The notes under the pieces: generated by a model
The model's database searches: none
Seen by the model: the letters and a program-made list of their open reading frames with translations, nothing else
What the model was told of the DNA's origin: nothing
Program-made: the position numbers and the translations under genes
In this document: positions 11,831 through 24,898 of the stretch, one piece after another
Position numbering within the stretch: position 1 is the first letter of the stretch
How the letters are laid out: each line of letters starts with the position of its first letter
Source: Megascapheus bottae
Taxonomy: Eukaryota; Chordata; Mammalia; Rodentia; Geomyidae
Direction: 5' to 3'
Assembly (NCBI GenBank): GCA_024803745.1
Contig: JANJXV010000016.1
Span: 44,235,263-44,299,262 of the forward strand
DNA length: 64,000 nucleotides

Positions 11831-12530
11831 TATTATTGCAGACACACTCGGTCACCTGCTGGAGGTGGAACTGAGACGAAAGCCATCTGCCCCGGAACCC
11901 TGTGTCAACTTCAACTGTGTCCTGCGCGTTCCTCGGAGTACAGCATGCTGACCTGGAACCACTTCTACATCCACAGTTCTACCCAATAAACAGGCGGACT
12001 CTCCAGGACCCTCCTATCCACCCCAGACCACCGCACTCCTGCCTGCCTGAGGTTCGCGCTTGGACTCCCGAGCTGGGTCCCCACGAGCCGACTCACGTCA
12101 TCCACCCCCCATCTAGAAGGGGGATCCTTCTAGATCCTCTCCCAGTCCTCACCTCTAGCGGCCAATCCTCCCCACCATCTCGTCAGCACACCCACTCTCC
12201 TCCAGCCCCCGAACGGGACACCCCATGTCTCCATGAACTGCCCTCGGCACCCTCAGGGGCTGCTTGGCCTCCTTCTAGAGCCCCAGATCTCGAATGCCAG
12301 TGGACTTCCCCACAGGAGCCAATCGATGCCTGTGACCCCACAAACCCCTCCCCCACCCACACTGTGCCCACTGTCCCATAGCCATTTATCCAGCCAAGCC
12401 AACCTTCACTGGATTCAATCCAGCACCTTTCTATCCTGTCCTCACTTCCATGGATCCAGTCAAGTCACAGGCCTGGGGTGTCTGGTGCCATACTGCTGTC
12501 TAAACCACCCGCCAGGACCTAACCACAGGC

Positions 12531-12700
12531 ACGGGAGGACAGAGCCACCCTGGGCAGACCTGGGCCAGGCACACGGGATGATAGAGCCAGTCTTGTCCCG
12601 CCAAGGCCAAGCACATGGGATGGTAGAGCCATCCCTATCCCACCTGGGCCGGGCACATGGATGATAGAGCCAACCCTATCCCGCCCGGACCTGGAGTACA
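12531..12700. repeat. Minisatellite, about four units of 42 bp
   Basis: Four diverged units share a GG-ATGATAGAGCCA core followed by CCTATCCC or a close variant and GGCCGGGCAC. The start of each is marked by ACGGGA or ATGGGA. Confidence 0.8.
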
Positions 12701-14442
12701 GGCAGCGCCCCATACATCTCGTGATGCATGCATAAATAATGACTCCTTTTCGGAGTACTGTTCCAGTTAGGTAATTTAGCATCTAGTGTGCATGTGTGTA
12801 AAAAGTCTTTTGACTTTTAAGTATTGCATCAAATAATTTCTGCATGAGCAGTGTTGTATGATCCAAAGAAAGCTCACAGTGCACCCCTCCTAAAGGCTGC
12901 GGGAAAACAACTGGATTTAAATATTAATTCGTCAACGTGAAAGTCCTCCAAGCATGAAAATGAACAAGGCTGTTCTGTAACAATAACAAGGTGTGTTCTA
13001 CATAAACCAGAAAATAGTCCTCAAATTATGTATCCTAAATGCAATGTTACGAGTGCAATTACCGAGAGAAGGGTAAGAAAAAAGAAACCCACGAACTCCA
13101 CCTCTGTTGCTGATGTGCTTTTTAATTATTCTGGTCAATGGATCTCTGTGGGATTTTAAAGAACAAAGCTCAAAAGCGATGACAGCAAATTAACTCTCCT
13201 TGAAGTCCCAGGATGCTGAGGACTGATGACACAGCCAGAGGTAAGGAGAAAGGAGAGGTCGCCACCCCGGCCACGGCACATCCAGTACAAGACGTGGTGC
13301 TAACTGAACCCAGATCAACACCAGGCCTGGAGCCGGTGTGCTCAGAGCTTATGTGAAGATCTTAGCACACGCAGGGCTGGGCCACAGGAGGTGATGGGGA
13401 GCAGGAAGACACGGCACTGTGTGGGCTCAGAAAGGCACCAAGGTTGATGCAAGGACCCAAATCAAGTCAAGACTGAAGCGGTGTGGATCGGGAGACCACG
13501 AGCCACCCCCTAGGTCTGTGCTGGGTTTGGGGGCCACCTGTGTGAGCAGAACACACAATCCACTCTAGCTGACCTGACAAAATGCCCTGCTCCATCCGCA
13601 GCGAGAAGCACTCCCGGTCAAGCACTGCGCCCGCCACCAGCACACGGGACTCAGCCCCCACAGCGCTCGCTTCTCACCACGAGGGCCAGGCCGACCCGTG
13701 CAGCAGGCAGAGTCTGCTGCGCCTGGAAACCTTTCCAGTGAGAAGCGGTGTTTATTTCATAAACCACCACAGCATAACTGCTTTACATTTTAAAACTAGG
13801 GGTTTGACTGAGACAGAGTCACTTGCTAAGGCCCTCTTGTGATGAGACATGGCAAGTCAAGATTAGGGCGGGTGGGAATCTTAATGACAAAGCAAAGGGG
13901 CTCACGGAGGGAAACTGCAGCACTGGGCTCAGGGCTCCATCCCATAGCTGCGGCCTAAGAAGCAGTCAGGGCCATGAAACGCCCTGCGCTCAGGTAAAGC
14001 CAGTCGTATCCCATCTCCACTGGACAGGCCTGAGTAAGTCATGCAGGAGGAGGGCCCCTGTGCACACACGCCGATAATTAATGCTGTCAGTGACTGCCTT
14101 CTGCCCTGGTGGAGTCAGAATTAAAAGGGGCAGCTGCCCCAGCAGTCATTATCACAGTCTCTTACTGTAAGTGTTACGGGAAATTGGTATTTTCCTGCCA
14201 CGGGACACGCCGGTGTCTTCTGCGTCAGAGTGCTTCATCTGTAATGGAGCTGGCTTCTGTGCATGCTCAGGAGACACGCCTGTCCTCGACTAATGGGCTA
14301 TGTGCGCCCATGGTGGTGCTGGGATGTGACACTGCCTGACCTGACCTCCGTGCCAGGAACTGGCATCCAAGACTTGAGGCGTATAATAGGTTCTAATGGA
14401 TTCTTATGTCCCATGTCTGGAGAGCTGTGTGGGCCTCCCACA
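12701..14442 (-). other. ZNF516 last intron, unique sequence
   Basis: AT-rich first half, then mixed composition. No exon, SINE or array recognised; no zinc finger pattern on the minus strand. Confidence 0.5.
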
Positions 14443-17400
14443 GACCGCTGTCCACAGATGGCCCATTGTAGATCACCTCCTAACGACTGCCCACAGATCA
14501 CCACCCCAGATGACTGTACCCCACACTGTCCACAAATCACCACCCCAGATGACTGTACCCCACACAGTCCACAGATCACCACCCCAGATGACTGTACCCA
14601 CACTGTCCACAGATCACCACCCAGATGACTGTACCCACACTGTCCACAGATCACCACCTCAGATGACTGTACCCCACACTGTCCACAGATCACCACCCAG
14701 ATGACTGTACCCCACACTGCCCACAGATCACCACCTCAGATGACTGTACCCCACACTGTCCACAGATCACCACCTCAGATGACTGTACCCCACACTGCCC
14801 ACAGATCACCACCCAGATGACTTTACCCACCACTGTCCACAGATCACCACCCCAGATGACTGTACCCCACATTGTCCACAGATCACCACCTCAGATGACT
14901 GTACCACACACTGTCCACAGATCACCACCCAGATGACTTTACCCACCACTGTCCACAGATCACCACCCCAGATGACTGTACCCCACATTGTCCACAGATC
15001 ACCACCCCAGATGACTGTATTCCACATTGTCCACAGATCACCACCTCAGATGACTGTACCCCACACTGCCCACAGATCACCACCCAGATGACTTTACCCA
15101 CCACTGCCCACAGATCACCACCCCAGATGACTGTACCCCACACTGCCCACAGATCACCACCCCAGATGACTGTACCCACACTGTCCACAGATCACCACCC
15201 CAGATGACTGTACCCACACTGTCCACAGATCACCACCTCAGATGACTGTACCCAACACTGTCCACAGATCACCACCCCAGATGACTGTACCCACCACTGT
15301 CCACAGATCACCACCCAGATGACTGTACCCCACACTGTCCACAAATCACCACCCCAGATGACTGTACCCACACTGTCCACAGATCACCACCTCAGATGAC
15401 TGTCCCCAACACTGTCCACAGATCACCACCTCAGATGACTGTACCCACACTGTCCACAGATCACCACCTCAGATGACTGTACCCACCACTGTCCACAGAT
15501 CACCACCCAGATGACTGTACCCACCACTGCCCACAGATCACCACCCCAGATGACTGTACCCCACATTGTCCACAGATCACCACCCCAGATGACTGTACCC
15601 CACACTGTCCACAGATCACCACCCAGATGACTGTACCCACCACTGCCCACAGATCACCACCTCAGATGACTGTACCCAACACTGTCCACAGATCACCACC
15701 CCAGATGACTGTACCCACACTGTCCACAGATCACCACCCAGATGACTGTACCCCACACTGTCCACAGATCACCACCCCAGATGACTGTACCCACCACTGT
15801 CCACAGATCACCACCTCAGATGACTGTACCCCACACTGTCCACAGATCACCACCCCAGATGACTGTACCCACCACTGCCCACAGATCACCACCTCAGATG
15901 ACTGTACCTACATTGTCCACAGATCACCACCTCAGATGACTGTACCCACCACTGCCCACAGATCACCACCTCAGATGACTGTACCCACCACTGTCCACAG
16001 ATCACCACCCAGATGACTGTACCCCACACTGTCCACAGATCACCACCTCAGATGACTGTACCCAACACTGTCCACAGATCACCACCCCAGATGACTGTAC
16101 CCCACACTGTCCACAGATCACCACCCCAGATGACTGTACCCCACACTGTCCACAGATCACCACCCCAGATGACTGTACCCACCACTGTCCACAGATCACC
16201 ACCCCAGATGACTATACCCCACACTGCCAACAGATCACCACCCCAGATGACTGTACCCACCACTGTCCACAGATCACCTCAGATGACTGTACCCCACACT
16301 GTCCACAGATCACCACCCCAGATGACTGTACCCACCACTGCCCACAGATCACCACCTCAGATGACTGTACCCACCACTGCCCACAGATCACCACCTCAGA
16401 TGACTGTACCCCACACTGTCCACAGATCACCACCCCAGATGACTGTACCCCACACTGTCCACAGATCACCACCCAGATGACTTTACCCACCACTGTCCAC
16501 AGATCACCACCCAGATGACTGTACCCCACACTGTCCACAGATCACCACCTCAGATGACTGTACCCCACACTGTCCACAGTTCACCACCCAGATGACTGTA
16601 CCCCACACTGTCCACAGATCACCACCCCAGATGACTGTACCCAACACTGTCCACAGATCACACCCAGATGACTGTACCCAACACTGTCCACAGATCACCA
16701 CCTCATATGACTGTCCCCAACACTGTCCACAGATCACCACCCAGATGACTGTACCCAACACTGTCCACAGATCACCACCCCAGATGACTGTACCCACACT
16801 GTCCACAGATCACCACCCCAGATGACTGTACTCCACACTGCCCACAGATCACCTCAGATAACTGTACCCACCACTGTCCACAGATCACCACCCAGATGAC
16901 TTTACCCAACACTGTCCACAGATCACCACCCCAGATGACTGTACCCACACTGTCCACAGATCATCACCCCAGATGACTGTACCCACCACTGTCCACAGAT
17001 CACCACCTCAGATGACTGTACCCACCACTGTCCACAGATCACCACCTCAGATGACTGTACCCCACACTGTCCACAGTTCACCACCCAGATGACTGTACCC
17101 CACACTGTCCACAGATCACCACCCCAGATGACTGTACCCAACACTGTCCACAGATCACACCCAGATGACTGTACCCAACACTGTCCACAGATCACCACCT
17201 CATATGACTGTCCCCAACACTGTCCACAGATCACCACCCAGATGACTGTACCCAACACTGTCCACAGATCACCACCCCAGATGACTGTACCCACACTGTC
17301 CACAGATCACCACCCCAGATGACTGTACTCCACACTGCCCACAGATCACCACCTCAGATAACTGTACCCACCACTGTCCACAGATCACCACCCAGATGAC

Positions 17401-20400
17401 TTTACCCAACACTGTCCACAGATCACCACCCCAGATGACTGTACCCACACTGTCCACAGATCACCACCCCAGATGACTGTACCCACACTGTCCACAGATC
17501 ACCACCTCAGATGACTGTACCCAACACTGTCTATAGATCACCACCCAGATGACTGTACCCACCACTGCCCACAGATCACCACCCAGATGACTGTACCCAC
17601 ACTGTCCACAGATCACCACCCCAGATGACTGTACCCACACTGTCCACAGATCACCACCCCAGATGACTGTACCCCACACTGTCCACAGATCACCACCTCA
17701 GATGACTGTACCCAACACTGTCTACAGATCACCACCCAGATGACTGTACCCCACACTGCCCACAGATCACCACCCAGATGACTGTACCCACACTGTCCAC
17801 AGATCACCACCCCAGATGACTGTACCCACACTGTCCACAGATCACCACCCAGATGACTGTACCCACCACTGTCCACAGATCACCACCCCAGATGACTGTA
17901 CCCCACACTGTCCACAGATCACCACCTCAGATGACTGTACCCACCACTGTCCACAGATCACACCCAGATGATTGTACCCACCACTGCCCACAGATCACCA
18001 CCCCAGATGACTGTACCCAACACTGCCCACAGATCACCACCCCAGATGACTGTACCCCACACTGTCCACAGATCACCACCCAGATGACTGTACCCACCAC
18101 TGTCCACAGATCACCACCCAGATGACTGTACCCACACTGTCCACAGATCACCACCCAGATGACTGTACCCACCACTGTCCACAGATCACCACCCAGATGA
18201 CTGTACCCCACACTGTCCACAGATCACCACCCCAGATGACTATACCCCACACTGCCAACAGATCACCACCCCTGATGACTGTACCCACCACTGCCCACAG
18301 ATCACCACCCAGATGACTGTACCCACACTGTCCACAGATCACCACCCCAGATGACTGTACCCACACTGTCCACAGATCACCACCCCAGATGACTGTACTC
18401 CACACTGTCCACAGATCACCACCCAGATGACTTTACCCAACACTGTCCACAGATCACCACCCCAGATGACTGTACCCACACTGTCCACAGATCACCACCC
18501 CAGATGACTGTACCCACACTGTCCACAGATCACCACCTCAGATGACTGTACCCAACACTGTCTACAGATCACCACCCAGATGACTGTACCCACCACTGCC
18601 CACAGATCACCACCCAGATGACTGTACCCACACTGTCCACAGATCACCACCCCAGATGACTGTACCCACACTGTCCACAGATCACCACCCCAGATGACTG
18701 TACCCCACACTGTCCACAGATCACCACCTCAGATGACTGTACCCAACACTGTCTACAGATCACCACCCAGATGACTGTACCCCACACTGCCCACAGATCA
18801 CCACCCAGATGACTGTACCCACACTGTCCACAGATCACCACCCCAGATGACTGTACCCACACTGTCCACAGATCACCACCCAGATGACTGTACCCCACAC
18901 TGTCCACAGATCACCACCCCAGATGACTGTACCCACACTGTCCACAGATCACCACCTCAGATGACTGTACCCACCACTGTCCACAGATCACCACCCCAGA
19001 TGACTGTACCCCACACTGTCCACAGATCACCACCTCAGATGACTGTACCCACCACTGTCCACAGATCACACCCAGATGATTGTACCCACCACTGCCCACA
19101 GATCACCACCCCAGATGACTGTACCCAACACTGCCCACAGATCACCACCCCAGATGACTGTACCCCACACTGTCCACAGATCACCACCCAGATGACTGTA
19201 CCCACCACTGTCCACAGATCACCACCCAGATGACTGTACCCACCACTGTCCACAGATCACCACCCAGATGACTGTACCCCACACTGTCCACAGATCACCA
19301 CCCCAGATGACTATACCCCACACTGCCAACAGATCACCACCCCAGATGACTGTACCCACCACTGCCCACAGATCACCACCCAGATGACTGTACCCCACAC
19401 TGTCCACAGATCACCACCCAGATGACTGTACCCAACACTGTCCACAGATCACCACCCAGATGACTGTACCCACACTGTCCACAGATCACCACCCCAGATG
19501 ACTATACCCCACACTGCCCACAGATCACCACCCCAGATGACTGTACCCCATACTGCCCACAGATCACCACCCAGATGACTTTACCCCACACTGTCCACAG
19601 ATCACCACCCCAGATGACTGTACCCCACACTGTCCACAGATCACCACCCAGATGACTGTACCCACACTGTCCACAGATCACCACCCCAGATGACTGTACC
19701 CCACACTGTCCACAGATCACCACCCAGATGACTGTACCCAACACTGTCCACAGATCACCACCCCAGATGACTGTACCCAACACTGCCCACAGATCACCAC
19801 CCAGATGACTGTACCCACCACTGTCCACAGATCACCACCCAGATGACTGTACCCACCACTGTCCACAGATCACCACCTCAGATGACTGTACCCCACACTG
19901 TCCACAGATCACCACCCCAGATGACTATACCCCACACTGCCAACAGATCACCACCCCAGATGACTGTACCCACCACTGCCCACAGATCACCACCCAGATG
20001 ACTGTACCCCACACTGTCCACAGATCACCACCCAGATGACTGTACCCAACACTGTCCACAGATCACCACCCAGATGACTGTACCCACACTGTCCACAGAT
20101 CACCACCCCAGATGACTATACCCCACACTGCCCACAGATCACCACCCCAGATGACTGTACCCCATACTGCCCACAGATCACCACCCAGATGACTTTACCC
20201 CACACTGTCCACAGATCACCACCCCAGATGACTGTACCCCACACTGTCCACAGATCACCACGCAGATGACTGTACCCACACTGTCCACAGATCACCACCC
20301 CAGATGACTGTACCCCACACTGTCCACAGATCACCACCCAGATGACTGTACCCAACACTGTCCACAGATCACCACCCCAGATGACTGTACCCCACATTGT

Positions 20401-21005
20401 CCACAGATCACCACCCCAGATGACTGTACCCACCACTGCCCACAGATCACCACCCAGATGACTGTACCCCACACTGTCCACAGATCACACCCAGATGACT
20501 TTACCCACCACTGCCCACAGATCACCACCTCAGATGACTGTACCCCACACTGTCCACAGATCACCACCCAGATGACTGTACCCACCACTGCCCACAGATC
20601 ACCACCCCAGATGACTGTACCCCACATTGTCCACAGATCACCACCCCAGATGACTGTACCCAACACTGTCCACAGATCACCACCCCAGATGACTGTACCC
20701 CACATTGTCCACAGATCACCACCCCAGATGACTGTACCCCACACTGTCCACAGATCACCACGCAGATGACTGTACCCACACTGTCCACAGATCACCACCC
20801 CAGATGACTGTACCCCACATTGTCCACAGATCACCACCCCAGATGACTGTACCCAACACTGTCCACAGATCACCACCCCAGATGACTGTACCCCACATTG
20901 TCCACAGATCACCACCCCAGATGACTGTACCCCACATTGTCCACAGATCACCACCCAGATGACTGTACCCACCACTGCCCACAGATGGCCACCCCAGATG
21001 ACTCA
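14443..21005. repeat. 6.5 kb minisatellite, about 170 units of 38-39 bp
   Basis: Units on the plus strand run ATGACTGTACCCCACACTGT then CCACAGATCACCACCCCAG (39 bp), with common 38-bp and 37-bp forms lacking one or two C. Variants such as TCTACAG, CACAGTTCACC, GACTATACC and GATTGTACC mark larger duplicated blocks: offsets of 497 bp (16576 and 17073), 1031 bp (17528 and 18559) and 614 bp (19549 and 20163). The array lies wholly inside the ZNF516 last intron. In the 39-bp form it has no stop in some frames, so frames of up to 214 codons appear on both strands; they carry only the repeat and are not genes. Confidence 0.97.
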
Positions 21006-21575
21006 CACCAGGCCTTGGCCAGAGGAGAGCTCACAACCCAAGGAAGCCAGTTAGCAGCAGCCCACCCCTCACCGTCCACCTGCTAGAGGAGCAGAGCACA
21101 GCCTGCACCACCAGCATCCCTGATCCAGCCGCCTGGACGCAGCAACAGGCTCCTCCTCAAGGGATGACCACAGCAGGCTACAGGAATGGAGAACACAGGC
21201 TCGCCCACGGCAGGCCAGCTCCGTGAGGGACAGGCCAGCTCCCTGCTCCATCCACACCACCATCACTGCAACAAGCCTGTTACCCACAGGTGCCATGACC
21301 CGCCCCCCCCCCCCCCACACACACGAGGCCTCCACAGCTGAGCCCATGTGCCGCCAGGCACAGCACCACACACCCTGACGTCACCGTGTCACAGACGGGG
21401 GCCGCCGTGCTCACCAGCCCCCAGCCCCACACCATGTACCCTAACCATACTGCCATCTTCTCACCATCTCCAGACGCAGAGGACATTTGGAAAGGCCCCC
21501 ATTCAAGAACCTGTGGAACGGTTCTAAGCGAAAGCCAAGAACAGAGGCCTCTGGATCTTGTCTGGTCCTTGGTTT
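21006..21575 (-). other. ZNF516 last intron; no gene seen
   Basis: Unique-looking sequence with a poly(C) tract near 21301-21316 followed by a short CA run. Nothing else recognised. Confidence 0.5.
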
Positions 21576-21655
21576 TGTGAGGCAGGGTTTCTTAACACAG
21601 CCCACATGGCCTCCAGCTTGTGATGCTCCTCCCTCAGCCTCTGGGGTGCTCTTTG
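21576..21655 (-). mobile_element. Old B1-like SINE fragment
   Basis: Read on the plus strand, GAGGCAGGGTTTCTTA, CAGCTTGTGATGCTCCTC and CCTCAGCCTCTGGGGTGCT follow the reverse-complement order of a B1/7SL-derived SINE, with many substitutions. The A-rich end is missing or eroded. Confidence 0.65.
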
Positions 21656-21840
21656 GATTTTTGACAGGGCCTCAACTTCATAGAGTTCTGGATATTAAAT
21701 GAGAATGACCTGCAAGTTCCGTTTGACAACAAGTGTCACATCCAAGACAAGAAACCCACAGGCAGGAGCAAAACAGGAAGGCCTTATCAGTGCTGGACCC
21801 CCTGACCTGGAAATCCAGGACCTCACATGCGTCAAAACTT

Positions 21841-21929
21841 AAAAAGTCTGGGCACATTTGAAATATGATGTAAAAATCCATGTTAATACATTCTTTAATA
21901 AAAAAATTATTTAAAAAAAGTCTGGGCAC
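21841..21929 (+). mobile_element. Very short 5'-truncated LINE 3' end with 15-bp target-site duplication
   Basis: A 59-bp insert (21856-21914), starting ATTTGAAATATGATG and ending in TTCTTTAATAAAAAAATTAT, sits between two perfect copies of AAAAAGTCTGGGCAC (21841-21855 and 21915-21929). The same insert sequence recurs near 43285-43555, so it is a dispersed repeat. Structure fits a LINE-1 3' terminus; the family name is inferred. Confidence 0.7.
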
Positions 21930-22565
21930 TCGAATAACACCTCATGGCAATCTCACACTGGACTCTGATGGGGCCATAATGCAGACTCTATTCACACCTT
22001 TACTTCAAATGGCCGCACAGAACTCAGCCAGAATTTGTTTCTAAGGTATATGCAAAATCTACGCAAATGCTGTCGTTAGACTTAGGTCTCAACCTCAGTG
22101 CCATATGAAAACCTTCTAGGGTCACAAGCGCTCCTACCCCAAGCATTTCAGAGGAGACCTTGGCCAGCAGGGCTGGCCCCAAGCCATGCTTTTCCAGCAG
22201 TGGAAAAGTCACTGGAAGGGTTGCTTGTCTGGGAATGCTGGCATACCCCAAGCCCCCAAAGGGGCAACACAGATACTTGGGCCTATCTTTACTTTCTGAT
22301 GCTGGATACTGTGTAGCAAGCTCTCCACTGCTTCCGGATAAAAATAAAATGTAACAATCTCTTCTCTTGAGAAGTAAGCACAATGACCACCTATCAAGGC
22401 TTTGCCTAAAACGTTTTCTGAGGTCACTCAGAGCTCAACTCCAGGGCCAGGGCAGACGCTCTGATCCCTGGCACGGGCAGGCCAGGACAAAGGCTGCCCG
22501 GAACTGCCCGAGCCCAGGACGGCAGGGGCACCTGAGCTTGCCGGCACACAGGAGCCACATCTTAC
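21930..22565 (-). other. ZNF516 last intron, segment next to the second coding exon's donor
   Basis: Unique-looking sequence with no repeat recognised. The donor of the coding exon reads GTAAGA at 22565-22560. Confidence 0.6.
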
Positions 22566-24020
22566 CTCTGTGTTCGGGCCCAGGGCTGCGGGCCCCCCAG
22601 CCCTGGTAGAGCGTGGCGAAGTCCTTTGGAATGTACGTCTTAAAGATGCTGAGGATGTCCAGGCGCTTCTCCTGGCCCTCGGCCCCGGGCTCCTGCTTGA
22701 CGGAGTGTACGGCGGAGGGGGTCCCCGGCACGCTGGGCGGGGCCTGCGCCGTGCTGTCCCCTCTGGACCCTGTGGGGCAGGGGGCCGGCGTCCTCAGCTC
22801 GTGGGAGGGGGGCTCGCGGGGCAGGAGAGGAGGCCCCCCTTCGCCTTTCACCGGAAGCTCACCCTGAGGCTGAGGACTGAATCTGGCTTTCAGCGAGTCC
22901 GGGCCGGTGTGCTTATTTGGGGGACCTAAGCTAGCCGTCGGGGGGACCCCAAGCTTCTCTGTGGGCTTGCTGTTGGCCGAGGGCTGGGCCCCGACACGGG
23001 TTATGACGGATGGCGTGGGGGTGGCACTTCTGCCGAGGCCTCCACTGCTGGTGGGTGGTACTGGCTTCGAGCTGGCCTCGAGTTTGGGTTTGGCCAGGGC
23101 CCCCTGCCCGGCGGCGCTGGGCATCTCCTGGCCGTGGTTAAGTCGGGTCTGTCGAGACCCATCAGGCCCAGATGCCCACAGAGCACAGGGGCCCCCCGAG
23201 TGGCTCTCCTTGTTCCTGGGCAGGCCAGTGGCTTTTGTGGCCACCCCCAGCGGTGGGGAGCCACCTTTGGGTCCCGGAGCCCCGCCTGGCACCTGCGTGC
23301 GTGTGAAGCGAGCGAGGAGCAGGGGCTGGCACTCTTTGCCGCCCAGGGCGGGCGGGGGGCCAGTGCGGCCACTGCGTGCGAGAAACACCAGGCTGCTGCG
23401 GATGCTTCTGTGGCCGTTGGGCTGGACCCAGGGCGGCACCGCGGCACTGCCCACCCGGTGCCAGATGCGCTTGTGCATCCACAGCACCTCAGGGTAGTAG
23501 GTCTTGTGCGCGCAGTAAGGACACGGGTGGACCACCAGTGCCGCCTGCAGGGAGGACCCCGCGTCCCTGGAGCAGGGGTCGTCTCGGCCTGACTTGGTGC
23601 TTAGGTCTAGAGGGGCCCCGTCTGGGGTGGGCGCCCCTCTTCCTCCCCCAGGGGGCTCCTTGCAGGACACATCAGGCAGCTTGTCCTTCAGGTGCACAGC
23701 AGGGCTCTCCGCGGAGGGCTGCGGGCCGGGTCCGTGGGCGCTGGGAGGGAAGTCTGCCCCGCGGCTGGCGCCCGGCGCTTCCTGCAGGGGAAGAAAGGCT
23801 GGCACCTTGAGGTCAAGAGCGAGTCTGTGCTGGTCAGGACGCCTGGACGCGGCTCTGCTGCTGCTCTCAAGCGCAGGCGTGGAGGAAGCTGCCGTCCCTG
23901 CCTTGGGCTCCCTGCCGCCTCTCTCCAGCACGTTATTTCCGAGTCTGTGACTCTCATCCCCGCTGGAGAGCACGGCCGATGCTACCTCTTCTGAAAAGCA
24001 GCAGCGCCGTGACGGTCTCC
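22566..24020 (-). CDS. ZNF516: ZNF516 second coding exon: zinc finger 9, PLDLS motif, proline-rich tail
   Basis: The exon runs from an acceptor (pyrimidine-rich, ending CCTCCAG) to a GTAAGA donor and has 1455 bases, phase 1 at both ends, joining in frame to the main exon (codon 593, Gly). It covers about residues 593-1077 plus one base. It opens with the SRRCCFSEEV block known from ZNF516. PLDLS at about 729-733 is a classic CtBP-binding motif, fitting the reported ZNF516-CtBP partnership. Finger 9 is at about 759-780 (C-x2-C, H-x4-H). Next comes a long Pro/Gly/Ser-rich stretch, probably disordered. VKQE at about 1033-1036 fits the sumoylation consensus. The conserved block with IFKTYIPKDFATLYQGWG lies at the end. 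Open frame upstream of 24020 is intronic read-through. Confidence 0.95.
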
Positions 24021-24898
24021 CTGGAGGATGCAAAATGTACAAGGGGAAGTTACCATCTCTCCTCAGAACACAGCAAGACCCAGGCAGGGAGCAGCCAGGC
24101 ACGCCCGAGGCACGCCCGCCCCCGCCTCCACCACGCCACACGGGGCTGGGGCTTGGAGGCAGCACGGAAGGGGCTTCCTGGGCGGGGCTTCATCTCCCTT
24201 CTCACAGAGGAAGGCGATGCGACACTGGGCAAGGCTGGTCTTTTAAACCCATTAAGAGGACTTAAAAGACGGATGAGCAAAAAATAAACCACAGGCGAAT
24301 CTAGTTCCCTCAACCACAGCGTGGCTTCTGGTGAGCAGAAGGTGGCACCTGGCTGAGAAGGTGAGGCAGGGCCATGGCATCAAGATCCCCGCGCACTGCA
24401 GAGTGAACGCCAGCGGGGCTCCCAGGGCCTGAGCATGCAGGCCAGGACGGCCCCCCGGGGGAGCGGCCTCCGCTTCACACAGCGACTTCACCACGAAAAC
24501 CCTCAGCACCAAGATCGGTTTTGTAAATCCAAAACCCGTGCACCAAGTCCTGCTGAGTCCCGTGTGCACAGCGCGTGCGTGTGCCCCCACGCGGAGGGGG
24601 GCAGGGGGCTCTCAGACCAGGAGCCCAGGTTCCCCACAGCAGAGGAGACGCGCGGCCTGTGGGCACAGGCTGGCCTCCCAGAAAGCCAGGTCTGCACGGA
24701 CAGAACACCCACCTCACGATCCACAATGGAGTCGCCTACTTTCTCCAGACACTGGACCCCCACAGGCTCCTCCTCCTCCTCCTCCTCCTCCATCATCCTG
24801 CAGCCTGCAGGAGCCCTGTGGCCCTGACAGAGAACACTGGAGGTGTGCCAGCACCACACTGCACGCACTGCCCAGGGGTCTAAACCTTCAGGGGTTAC
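24021..24898 (-). other. ZNF516 intron next to the second coding exon
   Basis: GC-rich intronic sequence. A CTC trinucleotide run lies at about 24767-24791, read as poly-Glu in one minus frame, which is not a gene. Confidence 0.6.

Noticed and set aside
20331..20975. 214-codon minus frame and many similar ones at 14300-21006
   Set aside because: Each is translated minisatellite; the frame is set by 39-bp units lacking stops, and it breaks wherever 38-bp units occur.
14443..21005. CRISPR-like regular repeats
   Set aside because: Units are contiguous without unique spacers, and the window is mammalian. It is a minisatellite.
22435..22565. Coding frame continuing past the second exon
   Set aside because: A clear GTAAGA donor ends the exon at 22566; the remaining frame shows no ZNF516 sequence.
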